A stretch of DNA of 64,000 bases from Corynebacterium jeikeium (GTDB taxonomy: Bacteria; Actinomycetota; Actinomycetes; Mycobacteriales; Mycobacteriaceae). The stretch's first letter is position 1. Each line of letters starts with the position of its first letter. The translations under genes were made by a program, and so were the position numbers. The notes under the pieces were generated by a model, which saw nothing but the letters and a program-made list of their open reading frames with translations, was not told where the DNA came from and made no database searches. The stretch is taken from positions 1-64,000 of the forward strand of contig NZ_JFCQ01000012.1 of assembly GCF_000738265.1 (NCBI RefSeq), given 5' to 3'. This document shows positions 17,613 to 26,673 of this stretch, in pieces.

Positions 17613-19781
17613 ATGTCACCAAACAACCCGGAAAACAGCACCGAAAGCACCGCGCAGACTGATAAGTCGGTCACACCGGACTCAGGCAATGGAATTGCTG
17701 ACAAGTCGGAGGCCACGCTTCGCCGTTCCACAGGAGCACCCCAAACCTTGTCCACGACGGTGGACGCTGAGCAGCGGGCGTCGATAGCACGAGAACTACA
17801 GACCGTGCTCGACGGCGACTTCCCAGAAGCGCGCGAGGCAACCCGCAAGATCCTGGCTAACCCCGACATCCTGCCGTGCGCGGACCTCGACCTCGAGCAA
17901 TCCCGCGCCCGCACGACCGAACAGCTGCAACAGGTGCGGGAATCCGGAATGCCTTATGACGCCTTCCGCGCAGATCAGGGCGGCACGGGAGAGACCGGCC
18001 GCTGCCTGACCTCCATCGAAATGCTGGGGCATGCCGACCTTTCGCTCATGGTGAAATCCGGCGTGCAGTGGGGCCTATTCGGCGGCGCCGTCGGCAACCT
18101 GGGCACCGAGCGGCACCAGGAGATGGTGAAGAAGCTGATGGATCTTGACGCCCTCGGCTGCTTCGCTATGACGGAGCGCGGACACGGCTCCGACGTTCAG
18201 CAGCTGGAAACTACCGCCACCTACGACGCGGAAACACAGGAGTTCATCATTAACTCCCCCACCGCATCCGCCGAGAAGTGGTTCATCGGCAATGCCGCCC
18301 GCGACGGACGGTGGGCCGCCGTGTTTGCGCAGCTCATCGTGCCCGGTTCTCACAACAGCACGAATGACCAGTCCAGCGAATCGCAGGGCGTGCACTGCCT
18401 GCTGGTGCGCATCCGCGAGGACGACGGTTCCGCGATCGACGGCGTGCGCGTCGGCGACCACGGCCACAAGGGCGGACTGAAGGGCGTGGACAACGGCACC
18501 ATCAGCTTCGATAACCACCGCGTACCCCGCGAGGCCCTGCTGAACCGCTTCGCCGATGTCGACGAGGCCGGCAACTACACCTCCCCTATCGAAAACCCGA
18601 ACCGGCGCTTCTTCACGATGCTCGGAGCCCTGGTGCGCGGGCGCGTGACCGTGGGAGCCGCCGCCGGCGCTGCCGCCCGCACCGCGCTAGACATCGGCGT
18701 GACGTACGCGAACCTGCGGCGTCAATTCGCTCCCGACGACTCGCTACCCGAAAAGCGCCTGATAGAGCACCGCTGGCACCGCCTGCGCCTCATCCCGCGC
18801 CTGGCCCGCACCTACGGCCTACAGTTTGCGACGAACAAGCTGATCGCGCGCGTGCACGAACTGGATCAGCTCGGGTTGGATCCCACACAGCACACCAAGG
18901 AACAGCAGGCCGACCAGCGAGAAGTCGAGGCACACGCCGCTGCACTGAAGGCCGCCAACACCGCGCACGCAACCGACACGATCCAGGAAGTCCGCGAGGC
19001 CTGCGGAGGTGCCGGCTACATGGCGGAGAACCTGTTGACCACACTGAAGTCGGACTCGGATGTGTTCACTACTTTCGAGGGCGACAACGTGGTGATGATG
19101 CAGCTGGCGGCAAAGGAACTGATGACAGGTTTTGCCCGGGAGCTCGGCGGATTGAAGCCCATGGAGATGGTGCGCTTCGGCCTGGATAGCTTCGGCACCC
19201 TGCTGCGGCGGCGCACCGCCGCGGATGCGCTGATCCAGAACCTGGTGGATACCTTTAGCGACTCCGAGGAGACCTCTCTGTTCGACCCGGCCTACCAGAT
19301 CAACCTGCTGAGCGAGCGGGAAGATCGCCTCATGCGCTCCCTCGCCCGCCGCCTGCGCCCCGCGCGCAAAATGGACGTAGACGAAGCTGCGAAGGTCGTG
19401 GACAGCGCGCAGGATCACCTGCTGGCCGTCGGCTGGGCGCACGTGGATCGCATCATCTTCGAGGCCTTCGTGGAGGCCGAATCGGAGTTGAAATCCGACG
19501 ATGCCCGGCGCGTATTGGAGCAGGTCCGCGACGTTTACTTCCTCAGCTGCATCGTGGATAACGCCAGCTGGTACCTGGAGCAGAACCTGCTGACCGGCAC
19601 CCGCACCAAGGCCGCCCGCGCGGCACTGAACGACCTGGTGGATTCGCTGGGTCCCTGGTCGCAGACGCTGGTGGACGCCTTCGGCATCCCGGACAACATC
19701 ACGAACCTGAAGCTGATGGAAGACTACGAGGCGATGGTGCCGAAGTATGAGTCGGATCCGGCGGCCGGGCAGGCGGGGTAA
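17613..19781 (+). CDS. Acyl-CoA dehydrogenase / oxidase-like flavoprotein
   Basis: An FAD enzyme of fatty-acyl-CoA beta-oxidation or a related step. Of the 722 residues, about 100-480 cover the acyl-CoA dehydrogenase core (CFAMTERGHGSDVQQLET, VGDHGHKGGLKGVDN, EACGGAGYMAENLL, FTTFEGDNVVMMQLAAKEL), and the C-terminal 230 residues resemble the extension of acyl-CoA oxidase-type proteins. The usual catalytic Glu region reads FEGDN, as in the oxidase-like subgroup. ATG 17613 has TATCCT ending 7 nt upstream, pointing to a leaderless mRNA; an in-frame TTG at 17595 is less likely. The 387-codon antisense frame is a shadow. Confidence 0.88.
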   Translation: MSPNNPENSTESTAQTDKSVTPDSGNGIADKSEATLRRSTGAPQTLSTTVDAEQRASIARELQTVLDGDFPEAREATRKILANPDILPCADLDLEQSRARTTEQLQQVRESGMPYDAFRADQGGTGETGRCLTSIEMLGHADLSLMVKSGVQWGLFGGAVGNLGTERHQEMVKKLMDLDALGCFAMTERGHGSDVQQLETTATYDAETQEFIINSPTASAEKWFIGNAARDGRWAAVFAQLIVPGSHNSTNDQSSESQGVHCLLVRIREDDGSAIDGVRVGDHGHKGGLKGVDNGTISFDNHRVPREALLNRFADVDEAGNYTSPIENPNRRFFTMLGALVRGRVTVGAAAGAAARTALDIGVTYANLRRQFAPDDSLPEKRLIEHRWHRLRLIPRLARTYGLQFATNKLIARVHELDQLGLDPTQHTKEQQADQREVEAHAAALKAANTAHATDTIQEVREACGGAGYMAENLLTTLKSDSDVFTTFEGDNVVMMQLAAKELMTGFARELGGLKPMEMVRFGLDSFGTLLRRRTAADALIQNLVDTFSDSEETSLFDPAYQINLLSEREDRLMRSLARRLRPARKMDVDEAAKVVDSAQDHLLAVGWAHVDRIIFEAFVEAESELKSDDARRVLEQVRDVYFLSCIVDNASWYLEQNLLTGTRTKAARAALNDLVDSLGPWSQTLVDAFGIPDNITNLKLMEDYEAMVPKYESDPAAGQAG

Positions 19782-19835
19782 TGCAGTCTCTGTAATCCTA
19801 GAAATCGGCCAGCCCCGCATGGATATAGTGTTTCC

Positions 19836-20141
19836 ATGCATCCTCTTATCGCGAAGGCGAAGAACTCCGCCCTGACTTTCCCCCAAGTTTTTACGCCTGG
19901 CCTTGCAGGCGCCGTTATTCGCTACCTCACGGGTGGTAAGGACAGTGCGCAGTCCGCTGCAGCGCACAAGAAAAGCGTTCACCGTTCGCCCGCTTTAAAA
20001 ATCGGCGATCCGGGGGAACGCTACACCCCGGAACTGCCGACTGATGGTCGCACCAGCGGTATTAAGGCCGCCCAAAGGGCCGCAGCACAGCCCGCGCCCG
20101 CCACCCAGCTGGATAGAAACGTCAAAGAACTAGCCAGCTAG
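19836..20141 (+). CDS. Small protein of unknown function, 101 aa
   Basis: No family recognised. The product is basic, begins MHPLIAKAKNSALTFPQVF, contains GERYTPELPTDGRTSGIKAA, and has no clear signal peptide or membrane helix. TATAGT (19824-19829) ends 6 nt before the ATG, a textbook spacing for a leaderless transcript, which supports a real gene. It stands alone between the acyl-CoA dehydrogenase and the convergent lipid kinase. Confidence 0.55.
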   Translation: MHPLIAKAKNSALTFPQVFTPGLAGAVIRYLTGGKDSAQSAAAHKKSVHRSPALKIGDPGERYTPELPTDGRTSGIKAAQRAAAQPAPATQLDRNVKELAS

Positions 20142-20185
20142 GACGCGGCTTTGGAGGGGCGTTCTAGAGGCAAGTTACGGGCACT

Positions 20186-21178
20186 CTAGGGGCGCGGAAC
20201 GATGAACTTCCCCGCGCCCGGAATAGCCTCTACTTCCAAGGGAAGAGGCGCGAACTTATCGCCATCCGCGTAACCGTTGATGTCTGGCATGTTTATCCGA
20301 ACGCGCTTCGTCCGGAACTGCTGGATACTTTCTTCTTCCCCGAGGGTGCCCTGGAAGATCTTCCTAAACTTCAGCGCAGCCCGGATGCGGGACATCTGCC
20401 CCATCATCGTGACGTCCAAAAGTCCATCATGGTGGTTTGCATCTGGGCAGATGTGCATTCCACCGCCATAAGAGCGGGTGTTTCCTATTGCGCACAGCGT
20501 GACCTGCTGCTGCAAGACCTGTTGCGATTCGAGCCCCGCATCCAGCACGACCGTCGTCGGGATGGAATGGAAGTTCAGGAACTCCAAGGCGATAGCAAGG
20601 TTGTAGCGATTGCGTCCCCTGGGCCATACGATTCGGTTCGTCCGGTCCGAAACCAAAGAATCGAAGCCGGCACACGCGATGGTTCCAAACCAGTAGTCAT
20701 CCACCGGATCGCCGATGTCTCGCTGGGTGATGTCCGTCCCCTCAGGGAAGGAACGCATGATCCCCAGGTCGGCGGAGGTCCAGAACCCTTCGACAATCAC
20801 CTCGGCGGCTTTCACCGGGTCGATTGGAATGCCGTATTCCCGGGCGTGGTCGTTTCCGGTGCCAGCAGGAATAGTCCCCAGAGGCTTCCCGGAATTAGCC
20901 TGTTCCTGCAGGGCCAGCGCAATGAGGCCATCCCCGCCTGCGACAACCAGCGCATCGATCCGGTCATCAGCCACCATGGCCGCTGCCAGCTGGCGGGAGG
21001 AATCCGGGCTGGATCCCTGAATGGCCACGACATCCACGCCCAGTTGGTTAAGGCGTTCCTTCGCCTTCGTCGCCGCCGTCGTGGCGCTTCCCTTGCCAGC
21101 AGCGGGGTTGGTGAGAAGCGCAACGCGGCGCACGTTCGCGGTTCCGACTTCGAAACCGTTGTGATCGTTGGTTGCCAT
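20186..21178 (-). CDS. Diacylglycerol kinase family lipid kinase
   Basis: Phosphorylates a lipid alcohol such as diacylglycerol or a related glycolipid with ATP. It has the DAGK catalytic motifs RRVALLTNPAAGKGS near residue 15, VVAGGDGLIALALQ (GGDG) near 80 and GTIPAGTGNDHARE near 100; 330 residues is the normal length. Its ATG shares one base with the stop of the upstream flavoprotein gene (TAATG), so the two are translationally coupled. The same pair, with glpD nearby, occurs in M. tuberculosis (Rv2251, Rv2252, glpD1), where Rv2252 acts in lipid phosphorylation. Confidence 0.9.
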   Translation of the reverse strand: MATNDHNGFEVGTANVRRVALLTNPAAGKGSATTAATKAKERLNQLGVDVVAIQGSSPDSSRQLAAAMVADDRIDALVVAGGDGLIALALQEQANSGKPLGTIPAGTGNDHAREYGIPIDPVKAAEVIVEGFWTSADLGIMRSFPEGTDITQRDIGDPVDDYWFGTIACAGFDSLVSDRTNRIVWPRGRNRYNLAIALEFLNFHSIPTTVVLDAGLESQQVLQQQVTLCAIGNTRSYGGGMHICPDANHHDGLLDVTMMGQMSRIRAALKFRKIFQGTLGEEESIQQFRTKRVRINMPDINGYADGDKFAPLPLEVEAIPGAGKFIVPRP

Positions 21179-22902
21179 TAGAGGCTCCGCTTCGCAGAAA
21201 GTGCTGCCTGTTCAGCGGACAGGGCAAAGGTCTTCCCCGGGTTAAGAATGCCGGCTGGATCGAGCTCCCGTTTCACAGCCTGCAGTGCGGCGATGCCGAG
21301 CTCCCCGACCTCTAGTCCCATCCACGGCAGGTGGTCCGTGCCCACTGCGTGGTGGTGAGTAACGGTGGCGTTGTGGGTTGCCATGGCCTCCGACGCTGCG
21401 GTTTTGGCCTTGCGCCAACGTTCCTCCGGATCCTCCCCTGCGTCGGCGATCACCGTAAAGTACAGCGAGCATCCCTCAGCATAGACATGCGACACGTGGC
21501 ACATGATCAGCGCGGGCGACCCATCTGCGACGAGAGACTTAGACAGCGCCGATGCAACCGCCTTCTTTAGCCTGGGCACATTCGACCAATCGGTGGCAGT
21601 CTCCAGGGTTTCGCACAGCGCACCTGCGTCGATCAGGGAATCGCGCAGCACTGGCGCCCCGAACCGGCCCTGTTCCCACTTCCGCGCCGGGCCTTCGCCC
21701 AAGGATTCACCACCGTGGGCCAGAAGGATCGCACGGGTCTCCGCGTGGCGGGATTGTGCGTGCTGCGTGGTTCCCTCGTAGACGCTCAGCGCCAGGCAGC
21801 CGGTGTGTGCGGATTCATCCTGCTCGCCGATGTTATCGGTGCTGGTCAGGTTCACGCTGGATTCGATTTCGTCCGACAGGCGCAGAACCGTCGGGCCGGC
21901 GCCCGTCTGTTCTACCTCCCGCAGGGCGTTCACGCCGTCGACGAAGGTGGGGAAGCTAAACGCCTCGTACAGCTTCGTATCCGGAATCGGGTGTACGCGG
22001 ACGCGCACCCTGGTGATGATTCCCAGCGTTCCCTCCGAGCCGAGAAACAGCTGCTTCAAAGCCGGTCCGGCTGCGGTGGCCGGTGAGGCCTGCCCCGGGT
22101 ACAGAATGCCCTTCGGGGTGACGACGGTCATCGACCGCACCATCTCATCAAACCGCCCATAGCCAGCGGAGTTCTGCCCCGAGCTACGGGTGGCTGCGAA
22201 TCCGCCGATGGTGGCGTACGGGAAGGATTGCGGGAAGTGCCCCAGTTGCAGGCCGTGTTCGCCAAGCAGCATCTCGGCGTGCGGACCGGAAAGCCCTGCG
22301 CCCAGGGTGGCCAGCCCGGACACCGGATCTACATCTTCCAGCTGGTTGAAGCGCACCAGGTCCAGGCTGATGATGGCCCGGTGTTCACCGCGGACGGGGT
22401 TCAACCCGCCGACCACAGAGGTACCACCGCCGAAAGGAACAACCGCCACGTTGTTCTCCGTGCAGTACTGCAGGACCTCCAGGACTTCTTCTTCGGTTCC
22501 TGGGGTGACTACCGAGTCGGGGGCGGAAACTTCCTTGTCTAGGCGCCAATCCAGCAGGTCCAAGTAGCTCTTTCCTCGGGAGCGCGGCATGCGGTGCGCA
22601 TCATCCACAGACACGTACTGGGATCCCACAATGTTCGCCAGCGCCCTTTCATCCTGGGAGGTCAACTGCGAAGGGCTTAGGCGAATGTCTGCAGCCGGGC
22701 GCTGCGGCAGTGTGCCGTTAACGCCCAGCAGCTTGCCCAGCATCTTGCGGATCGATTCCGACAGGGGCTTGGCCTCGTCTTTTGTGCCCCACAGGTTGAA
22801 CTCCATAGGAGGCAACTGCATACTTTCCCCGCCGTTCAAGCCAGTAGCGGGAGTGTGCTGTTCCTTGTTCGGAACCTGGTTGTCTTTTTGAGTGCTATCC
22901 AT
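21178..22902 (-). CDS. FAD-linked oxidase, alkylglycerone-phosphate synthase-like
   Basis: A flavoprotein of the FAD-binding type 4 family. The PCMH-type FAD domain lies at about residues 120-300 (VVPFGGGTSVVGGLNP), followed by a C-terminal substrate domain ending LDPAGILNPGKTF. At 574 residues it resembles alkyldihydroxyacetonephosphate synthase and the M. tuberculosis protein Rv2251. Typical AGPS enzymes make ether lipids; whether this one does, or is a 2-hydroxyacid or glycerol-derivative dehydrogenase, is open. It is divergent from glpD with only 35 bp between start codons and is coupled to the lipid kinase, so a glycerolipid role is likely. Confidence 0.8.
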   Translation of the reverse strand: MDSTQKDNQVPNKEQHTPATGLNGGESMQLPPMEFNLWGTKDEAKPLSESIRKMLGKLLGVNGTLPQRPAADIRLSPSQLTSQDERALANIVGSQYVSVDDAHRMPRSRGKSYLDLLDWRLDKEVSAPDSVVTPGTEEEVLEVLQYCTENNVAVVPFGGGTSVVGGLNPVRGEHRAIISLDLVRFNQLEDVDPVSGLATLGAGLSGPHAEMLLGEHGLQLGHFPQSFPYATIGGFAATRSSGQNSAGYGRFDEMVRSMTVVTPKGILYPGQASPATAAGPALKQLFLGSEGTLGIITRVRVRVHPIPDTKLYEAFSFPTFVDGVNALREVEQTGAGPTVLRLSDEIESSVNLTSTDNIGEQDESAHTGCLALSVYEGTTQHAQSRHAETRAILLAHGGESLGEGPARKWEQGRFGAPVLRDSLIDAGALCETLETATDWSNVPRLKKAVASALSKSLVADGSPALIMCHVSHVYAEGCSLYFTVIADAGEDPEERWRKAKTAASEAMATHNATVTHHHAVGTDHLPWMGLEVGELGIAALQAVKRELDPAGILNPGKTFALSAEQAALSAKRSL

Positions 22903-22937
22903 GCCCTAATTTTATCGGCGAATAGTAATTTGAAAGT

Positions 22938-24515
22938 ATGAATCGGATTCTCGAAGCCACGACTTTCGCCAACCGAACCGCGAAGGACCTCCGTCCTTCC
23001 GCCAAGCCGGATTTCAACTACGATGGCGCTGCTCTATCCCCCGAGCGCCGTGCGCAGTTGGTGCAGAAACTACAAGATGGCGCGCGCTATGACCTGGTAG
23101 TTGTAGGCGCAGGCGTTACTGGCTCTGGGGTGGCTTTGGATGCAGCAACGCGCGGCCTAAAGGTGCTGCTGCTGGACAAGGAAGATCTAGCCTTCGGCAC
23201 GTCTCGCTGGTCGTCCAAGTTGGCGCACGGCGGTTTGCGTTATCTCGCGTCCGGCAACATTGGTATTGCCCGTCGCAGCGCCGTCGAGCGTGGCATTTTG
23301 ATGGAGACCACCGCGCCTCACCTCACACGTGCCCTCGGCCAGGTCGTTCCCGTCATGGACGAGTTCTCCACCGCAAATAAGGTGTTGCCCCGCCTGGGTT
23401 TTATCGCCGGTGATGCTCTGCGCATCGCGGCTAAGACGTCCGGCAAGACGCTCCCGCGCTCCCGCACCATCTCCGCCGATCGCGTGGCCGAACTGTGCCC
23501 TGCCGTGGATCGGGAAAAGACCAAGTTCGGGTATCTGAACTACGACGGACAGCTTTTTGATGACGCCGCCCTAGTCACAGCTCTTGCGCGTACAGCCGGG
23601 GGGTACGGGGCGGATGTGCTGACACATTGCAAGGCCACGGCGATCCAGGGGACCACCATCGAACTGGATCTGGGTGGCTCTGCAGAAAAGATCACGGTCA
23701 CCGCATCGGCTATTGTCAACGCCACCGGCGTGTGGGCGGGAGATCTGGATAAGTCCGTCACTGTCACTCCGTCCCGTGGCACTCACCTGGTTATCGATGC
23801 GAACAAGGTTGGCAACCCGGAGGGCGCCCTGACCGTCCCTGTACCCGGGGCCACGAACCGCTTCTGCTTTATTCTGCCCACCCAGCTAGGCCGTTGCTAT
23901 ATCGGACTCACGGATGAACCAGCTCCGTTAGAAGAGGAACCCTCCGCACCCGAAGAGGATGTCGAATGGATCCTCAACGTCGTTAACCAGGCACTCAAGG
24001 TGAAGCTGACCAGCGAGGACGTCATCGGTAAGTTCGCGGGTCTGCGCCCCTTGGTGCAGCTGGCAGACTCCGGAAGCAAAGCCACCGCAGATCTGTCCCG
24101 AGAGCACGCCATCTTGGTGCACGATCGCCTGGTCACGGTCACCGGCGGCAAGCTCACCGAGTATCGACTCATGGCAGAGCAGACAGTGGATCGGGTTCTC
24201 AGTGAAGGGCTGCTGCAGGGCATCCCCACCGGCTCCTGCGTCACAAAGTCCACTCCCCTGATCGGCGCACCGGCACAACCCGAACAGTCCGGCCACACAG
24301 ACCAGACATCCGACCTGGTCGAACGCGCCGACGAACCAGTTGCTCCGGGCCTTGGCGTGACTCGCGGCCGCCTAAGCTTCGCTGTTACCCATGAGGGAGC
24401 TCGCACGGTGGCCGATATCCTCGACCGTCGAACCCGCATCGGCTTAGTACCGGCGGATCGCTCGGCTGCAGTGCCGGCCGCCAGGGAGGTTCTGGTCGCT
24501 GCCGGGTTGGGCTAG
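22938..24515 (+). CDS. glpD: Aerobic glycerol-3-phosphate dehydrogenase
   Basis: An FAD enzyme that oxidises glycerol 3-phosphate to dihydroxyacetone phosphate and feeds electrons to menaquinone at the inner face of the membrane. The dinucleotide fold is DLVVVGAGVTGSGVALDAA, followed by TSRWSSKLAHGGLRYL, which is diagnostic of GlpD. The length of 525 residues is normal. ATG 22938 has GAAAG directly upstream. The C-terminal third has an acidic, low-complexity linker (QPEQSGHTDQTSDLVERADE). Its promoter must overlap that of the divergent FAD oxidase. Confidence 0.95.
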   Translation: MNRILEATTFANRTAKDLRPSAKPDFNYDGAALSPERRAQLVQKLQDGARYDLVVVGAGVTGSGVALDAATRGLKVLLLDKEDLAFGTSRWSSKLAHGGLRYLASGNIGIARRSAVERGILMETTAPHLTRALGQVVPVMDEFSTANKVLPRLGFIAGDALRIAAKTSGKTLPRSRTISADRVAELCPAVDREKTKFGYLNYDGQLFDDAALVTALARTAGGYGADVLTHCKATAIQGTTIELDLGGSAEKITVTASAIVNATGVWAGDLDKSVTVTPSRGTHLVIDANKVGNPEGALTVPVPGATNRFCFILPTQLGRCYIGLTDEPAPLEEEPSAPEEDVEWILNVVNQALKVKLTSEDVIGKFAGLRPLVQLADSGSKATADLSREHAILVHDRLVTVTGGKLTEYRLMAEQTVDRVLSEGLLQGIPTGSCVTKSTPLIGAPAQPEQSGHTDQTSDLVERADEPVAPGLGVTRGRLSFAVTHEGARTVADILDRRTRIGLVPADRSAAVPAAREVLVAAGLG

Positions 24516-24569
24516 GCACTATCGCGACCTGTGCGCTCCACGTCAAACCACACATCGTATCCTTAGAGA

Positions 24570-26033
24570 ATGAGTTCAACCTCTTCCGCCTCCTCCGATA
24601 ACCCCAGCTCGCACGTCGACTCGAACGCTCCCGAGGCTAAGCTGGGGAGTGGACTGAAGGTCCGCCACCTCACGATGATGGGTCTGGGCTCCACCATCGG
24701 CGCTGGGTTGTTCCTAGGCACCGGAGTAGGCATCGAGGCCGCCGGACCAGCCGTGCTGCTGGCCTACATTGTGGCGGGTTTCATCGCGATCCTCGTAATG
24801 CAGATGCTGGGCGAGATGGGCACCGTCATCCCCGCCTCCGGATCGTTCTCCGAATATGCAGAACACGGCATCGGACGCTGGGCTGGCTTCACTCAGGGTT
24901 GGATTTACTGGCTAGCCACGGTGGCGGTGCTCGGCGCCGAAATTACTGGTGCGGCGAGTTTTATGGGGGCATGGTTCGGTATTGACGCCTGGATCCCCGC
25001 CGCCGTATGCGTGATTTTCTTCGGCGTGGTGAACCTCCTGCAAATCCGCGCCTTCGGCGAGTTCGAGTTCTGGTTCGCGTTCATCAAGGTGGCGGTGCTA
25101 GTAGCTTTCCTGGTCATTGGGTTCCTACTAGTCTTTGGTCTCCTGCCCGGGCATACCTTCATCGGCACTGAGGTGTTCACAGCCGACGGCTTCATGCCCA
25201 ACGGCGTGGGCGGTGTGGCCACGGCGATTCTGGCTGTGGCATTCGCCTTCGGGGGCATCGAGGTCGTGGCCATCGCTTCTGCAGAATCCGAGAACCCCCA
25301 GCGCTCGCTGATCAACGCAGTGCGCTCCACCATCACCCGCATCTCGCTGTTCTACTTGGGTTCGGTGCTGGTGATTACCTTCCTGCTCCCCCACTCTTCC
25401 CTAGGACAGGCGGAAAGCGCAGCCGATAGTCCCTTCACTAGGGTGCTGAATCTTGCCGGTATTCCGGGCGTGGTCGGTTTCATGGAAGCCATTATTGTTC
25501 TGGCGCTACTGTCTGCCTTCAATGCGCAGATCTATGCCTCCAGCCGCATGATGTTCTCCCTAGCTAATCGTCATGAGGCACCCCAAATTTTCACCCGCGT
25601 CGACGGTCGAGGTGTGCCCGTCGCCGCGATTGTTCTTTCGGTGTGTTTGTCCATCGTGATGGTGGTTCTGAACTACCTGGATACGGGCTGGTTGCTGACA
25701 TTCATGCTGAACTCCGCGGGAGCTTCGCTGCTGGTCGTCTGGACGTTCATCGCCGTGTCTGAGCTGCGCCTGCGCCGCCGTCTGGAGCAGCATGCGGGCG
25801 AAGCGTTGCCGATCCGCATGTGGGGTTTCCCCTTGTTAACCATCGCCACGCTGGTTGTCCTGGCGGGGCTGGCTTTGCTGATGCTGACGGATCCGGGTTC
25901 CCGAGTGCAGCTGTTCTCTGCGGCGACGATGTTCGCGATCCTGGTGGTGGCCAGCTTCGCCAACTCCGCTATCCGTGGGCTGAGCCCCTTCGAGAAGCTG
26001 CCCCTGCCGGAAGTTTCCCCACAGTTTCGCTAA
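24570..26033 (+). CDS. Amino-acid permease (APC family)
   Basis: A cytoplasmic-membrane amino-acid/proton symporter with 487 residues and 12 predicted membrane segments. The APC signature is clear: LTMMGLGSTIGAGLFLGTG in segment 1 and AFAFGGIEVVAIASAESENP in segment 6. It resembles the GABA/aromatic/lysine-type permeases, but the substrate is not determined. TATCCT (24558-24563) ends 6 nt before the ATG, suggesting a leaderless mRNA. Confidence 0.9.
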   Translation: MSSTSSASSDNPSSHVDSNAPEAKLGSGLKVRHLTMMGLGSTIGAGLFLGTGVGIEAAGPAVLLAYIVAGFIAILVMQMLGEMGTVIPASGSFSEYAEHGIGRWAGFTQGWIYWLATVAVLGAEITGAASFMGAWFGIDAWIPAAVCVIFFGVVNLLQIRAFGEFEFWFAFIKVAVLVAFLVIGFLLVFGLLPGHTFIGTEVFTADGFMPNGVGGVATAILAVAFAFGGIEVVAIASAESENPQRSLINAVRSTITRISLFYLGSVLVITFLLPHSSLGQAESAADSPFTRVLNLAGIPGVVGFMEAIIVLALLSAFNAQIYASSRMMFSLANRHEAPQIFTRVDGRGVPVAAIVLSVCLSIVMVVLNYLDTGWLLTFMLNSAGASLLVVWTFIAVSELRLRRRLEQHAGEALPIRMWGFPLLTIATLVVLAGLALLMLTDPGSRVQLFSAATMFAILVVASFANSAIRGLSPFEKLPLPEVSPQFR

Positions 26034-26088
26034 CCCGGTCTCTCCGTCAGCCTCCTGCCCCCAGCTTTAGGAGAGCCGTGCTGTCGCC

Positions 26089-26376
26089 TTAGGAAGAAAG
26101 ACTGCCGTAGTATGGCGCGTCGGAGTTCTGAGCGCCAACTAGGTTGTAAATAACGGCCCAGATGATTCCCAGCGGTGCAAAGAGGGGGAAGCGCAGCCAA
26201 GCCGGGGTGTTTTCCCAGATGGTGTTCACTGAGCCGAGCGGGGACTTGGTGTTCGGAGTTTCTGCAGCCTGTACTTGAGTGGTGGGGGTGTGGGTCTCGG
26301 CCTGGGCAGGTGTGGCGAGACACGCGGTGACGGTTGCGGCGGTAACACCAGCGATGAGCGACTTGCGAATCTTCAT
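26089..26376 (-). CDS. Small exported membrane-anchored protein, 95 aa
   Basis: No family recognised. It has a signal peptide (MKIRKSLIAGVTAATVTACL, cleavage near AQA), a Thr/Pro-rich stretch, then a hydrophobic segment near residues 60-82 (WLRFPLFAPLGIIWAVIY) and a short end DAPYYGSLSS. It should face the outside with a C-terminal anchor. AAAGGAT lies about 9 nt before the ATG. It sits alone between the convergent permease gene and tRNA-Thr. Confidence 0.7.
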   Translation of the reverse strand: MKIRKSLIAGVTAATVTACLATPAQAETHTPTTQVQAAETPNTKSPLGSVNTIWENTPAWLRFPLFAPLGIIWAVIYNLVGAQNSDAPYYGSLSS

Positions 26377-26469
26377 TGGGGAAGAATCCTTTCTGAAGGG
26401 GTTTGGTTGGAAGTGCTTTGTCTAGCCAAACGCTTATGGGTAGCGAAACGTTAGCAGTCGCTAGCAATC

Positions 26470-26509
26470 AAAATGTCCCACAGCAAACTTGCAAGAATGC
26501 TGTGGGACA
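26470..26509 (-). terminator. Terminator of tRNA-Thr
   Basis: A perfect 12-bp stem (TGTCCCACAGCA with TGCTGTGGGACA, 26474-26509) with a T-run reading out on the minus strand, just downstream of the tRNA gene. Confidence 0.85.
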
Positions 26510-26517
26510 TCACATGG

Positions 26518-26590
26518 AGCCGCTTGCGAGAATCGAACTCGCGACCTTTTCATTACGAGTGAAACGCTCTGCCGACTGAGCTAAAGCGGC
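26518..26590 (-). tRNA. tRNA-Thr (anticodon CGT)
   Basis: The minus strand folds as a cloverleaf: acceptor GCCGCTT/AAGCGGC, D-arm GCTC-AGTCGGC-AGAGC, anticodon stem TTTCA/TGAAA with loop CTCGTAA (anticodon CGT, reads ACG), T-arm GCGAG-TTCGATT-CTCGC, discriminator T. CCA is not encoded. Confidence 0.95.
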
Positions 26591-26673
26591 GCGTACATTA
26601 AGTACGAAGCGTAATCCTAGCCGACGCTAACCCCGAGCACCAAAACGCCACCTGGGGTTCGCCAGGAAACTCG

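Noticed and set aside
18819..19982. Minus-strand open frame of 387 codons
   Set aside because: Antisense to the acyl-CoA dehydrogenase and the small gene at 19836; no ribosome site or domain.
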